Shown here: piece after piece, positions 62,490-64,000 of the stretch | Layout: the number at the start of each line of letters is the position of its first letter | Position numbering within the stretch: the first letter of the stretch is position 1 | From: Eudoraea chungangensis | GTDB taxonomy: Bacteria > Bacteroidota > Bacteroidia > Flavobacteriales > Flavobacteriaceae | Length of the DNA stretch: 64,000 nt | Direction of reading: 5' to 3' | NCBI RefSeq assembly: GCF_029360665.1 | Contig: NZ_JARDUB010000008.1 | Span: 26,004 to 90,003 of the forward strand | Notes under the pieces: generated by a model | What the model was told of the DNA's origin: nothing | What the model saw: only the letters and a program-made list of their open reading frames with translations | The model's database searches: none | Program-made: the position numbers and the translations under genes

Positions 62490-64000
62490 ATGGAAATTAG
62501 TTTGCCCCTTTATTCCAAGATGTATTCCTACGGTAAATATCTGACTTTTTTGAGTCTTTTATTTTTGCTTACATCCTCTTTCACTATAGAATCTACCTTT
62601 AGTACTACCATAGAAACCCTTACGGATATGGATGGAGATGGTGTTCCGGATTCAGAAGATATTGATAATGACAATGATGGAATAATTGATACCGCAGAAG
62701 ACCTTAATGCTGATGGCGATGATAACCCTAGAACAAATCCAACTGATTTTGACCACGATGGCATACCAAATTATTTGGATGTAGATTCGGATAACGACGG
62801 AATAATTGATAATAGGGAGTCTCAGGATACAACAAGTTTTATTAGCCCGAGTGGTACGGATTCGGACGGAAATGGTCTGGATGACAACTATGAGGAAACT
62901 CCTGGTAGCTGTGGAGGTATAATACCCGTAGATACGGATAACGATGGGCAGGCCGATTATTTGGATATTGATTCGGACAACGATGGTATTTTAGATAACG
63001 TAGAGGCACAAACAACTAACGATTTTATAGCTCCCTGTGGGATAGATTCCGACGGAAATGGTTTAGATGATCATTATGAGGAAACACCGGGAAGTTGTGG
63101 TGGATTACTTCCGGTAGATACAGAGGGAGATTCGGTACCTGACTATCGTGATATTGATTCTGATAACGATGGATTATTAGATAATCTCGAAAGCCAAGAA
63201 ACGGATCATTTTCAGGCTCCTTGTGGTATGGATTCGGATGGGAATGGCTTAGATGATCACTACGAAGATAGTCCTGGTTCTGGAAACGGAATTTCCGTGG
63301 TTAATAATGATACAGATGAAGCCCCCGACTTTAGAGATATAGATTCCGATGATGATGGTCTGCCAGATAATGTGGAAGGGCAGAGTACTGTAGATTATAT
63401 ACCTCCAACAGGAAATGATAGCGATGGCGATGGCTTGGATGATGCCTACGAAGGCAGTGGAGATCAAGGTTTAGATCCACCTAATTCAGATGGTGTCGAC
63501 CAGCCGGATTACCTGGATGAGGATACCGACAATGATCTAGTTCCGGATAATAACGAAGGGAACGATTTTAATTTCGACGGAGAGCCGGATCAGCTCTACA
63601 CCGGTAACGATACCGACGGAGATGGTTTGGATGATGGCTATGAAGGCAGTGATGTAAATGATGGTTTTGACGTAAATGACGAAATCGAAGACCCCGCCAA
63701 CGACCTTCCCGATACCGATGGTACAGAAGATGTTAATTACAGAGATCCGGATGATGATGGCGATGGTATGGATACTTCAGATGAAGACTCGGACGATAAT
63801 GGTGATCCTACGGATGATGATGCCGATGGAGATGATACGCCTGACTTTGTTGACAGCGAAGACAATACCATTCTTACGGTAGACACAGATGGGGATGGAG
63901 TTATGGATAGTGTAGATATAGATGACGATAATGACGGTCTTTTGGACACTACAGAAGATCCGAATTTGGATAACGACAATGATCCCTTAACCAATCCTTT
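62490..64000 (+). CDS. Large exported protein with thrombospondin type 3 repeats, N-terminal part (runs off the window)
   Basis: An open frame of 503 complete codons from the ATG at 62490 to the window edge, without a stop. It begins with a signal peptide (MYSYGKYLTFLSLLFLLTSS, from an alternative ATG at 62520) and then consists almost wholly of Asp/Gly/Asn-rich thrombospondin type 3 repeats (DxDxDGxxD), which bind calcium and stiffen in its presence. Five higher-order units starting at 62859, 63045, 63231, 63417 and 63609 open with D[ST]DG[ND]GLDD; the spacing is 186, 186, 186 and 192 bases. In units 1 and 2 two Cys motifs (GSCGG, APCG) alternate. Such proteins in flavobacteria often carry a C-terminal secretion sorting signal and act in adhesion or gliding; the end is outside the window. 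Confidence 0.85.
   Translation, partial: MEISLPLYSKMYSYGKYLTFLSLLFLLTSSFTIESTFSTTIETLTDMDGDGVPDSEDIDNDNDGIIDTAEDLNADGDDNPRTNPTDFDHDGIPNYLDVDSDNDGIIDNRESQDTTSFISPSGTDSDGNGLDDNYEETPGSCGGIIPVDTDNDGQADYLDIDSDNDGILDNVEAQTTNDFIAPCGIDSDGNGLDDHYEETPGSCGGLLPVDTEGDSVPDYRDIDSDNDGLLDNLESQETDHFQAPCGMDSDGNGLDDHYEDSPGSGNGISVVNNDTDEAPDFRDIDSDDDGLPDNVEGQSTVDYIPPTGNDSDGDGLDDAYEGSGDQGLDPPNSDGVDQPDYLDEDTDNDLVPDNNEGNDFNFDGEPDQLYTGNDTDGDGLDDGYEGSDVNDGFDVNDEIEDPANDLPDTDGTEDVNYRDPDDDGDGMDTSDEDSDDNGDPTDDDADGDDTPDFVDSEDNTILTVDTDGDGVMDSVDIDDDNDGLLDTTEDPNLDNDNDPLTNP
62859..63608 (+). repeat. Tandem repeat of 186 bp (62 residues) inside the TSP3 gene
   Basis: Four consecutive units (62859, 63045, 63231, 63417), with a fifth opening at 63609. 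The first three intervals are exactly 186 bases and the last is 192. Units share DSDGNGLDD, YE-TPGS, PDY-DIDSDNDG and LDN-E. The first two are most alike, and later ones diverge, so the order of duplication can be read. Similarity at the DNA level is partial. Confidence 0.85.

Noticed and set aside
62500..63994. Leftward open frames across the TSP3 region
   Set aside because: They are mirror images of the Asp/Gly/Ser-rich repeat codons and consist of low-complexity Ser/Pro/Val strings; the + strand frame is continuous, has a signal peptide and is the real gene.
1..64000. CRISPR arrays, insertion sequences, prophage or plasmid genes
   Set aside because: No repeated spacer array, no transposase, no integrase other than the housekeeping XerC, and no phage structural gene appears in any frame that I could support.

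Overview
The window looks like a core-genome segment of a marine-type member of the Flavobacteriaceae (Bacteroidota). Support comes from the low G+C, A-rich start regions almost without Shine-Dalgarno sites, promoters of the Bacteroidota type (TTTG or TTG, about 19 bases, TAnnTTTG), proteins with clear flavobacterial character (DUF1573, DUF2851, DUF3467, a short PspC protein, the Bacteroidota form of PEP carboxylase), and the gene order rpsU-xerC-hpf-tRNAs-tuf-tRNA-Trp-secE-nusG-rplKAJL-rpoBC. I cannot name the genus.

Layout. 1-177: start of an ECF sigma factor gene leaving the window. 376-4515: murB with an aminotransferase, a periplasmic aspartyl protease with a PDZ domain, and a DUF1573 protein. 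4715-11226: valS, then a rightward group of a secreted unknown, an outer-membrane barrel candidate, an AGMO-like membrane hydroxylase and an overlapping creatininase-family hydrolase. 11229-15974: a compact leftward operon rsfS-ftsH-LUD-cdsA-psd-ACBP linking ribosome silencing and membrane proteolysis to phospholipid synthesis. 16068-23759: birA, pyrE with a divergent NUDIX gene, coaD, ddl, a PASTA protein, rluD-type synthase, yaaA, a small lipoprotein and a UDG-like protein. 23976-28062: ppc and an exported M20 peptidase. 28097-34857: a complete leftward trp operon (E-G-D-C-F-B-A plus a 75-residue membrane protein) preceded by a leader peptide with three consecutive Trp codons and a mutually exclusive terminator/antiterminator pair. 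34959-38395: an arylsulfotransferase-like lipoprotein, YceI, and a marR-nitroreductase pair. 38566-45220: rhodanese, DUF2851, PspC, potassium channel, AGCS symporter, helix-hairpin-helix protein and acyl-CoA dehydrogenase. 45292-60490: the translation/transcription supercluster with five tRNA genes. 60524-62113: prfC. 62490-64000: the start of a large calcium-binding-type surface protein with thrombospondin type 3 repeats, continuing past the window edge.

Most genes are housekeeping. The most informative signals are regulatory: the trp attenuator, whose leader ATG lies only 5 bases after the -7 box; the very strong Shine-Dalgarno in front of rpsU in a genome that otherwise avoids it; an intrinsic terminator built into the first codons of the helix-hairpin-helix gene; a palindrome in the -7 box of marR; and hairpins placed at the start of the tRNA-tuf transcript, before tRNA-Trp and between rplL and rpoB. 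I found no CRISPR array, insertion sequence, prophage or rRNA gene, and no convincing new multi-gene system.
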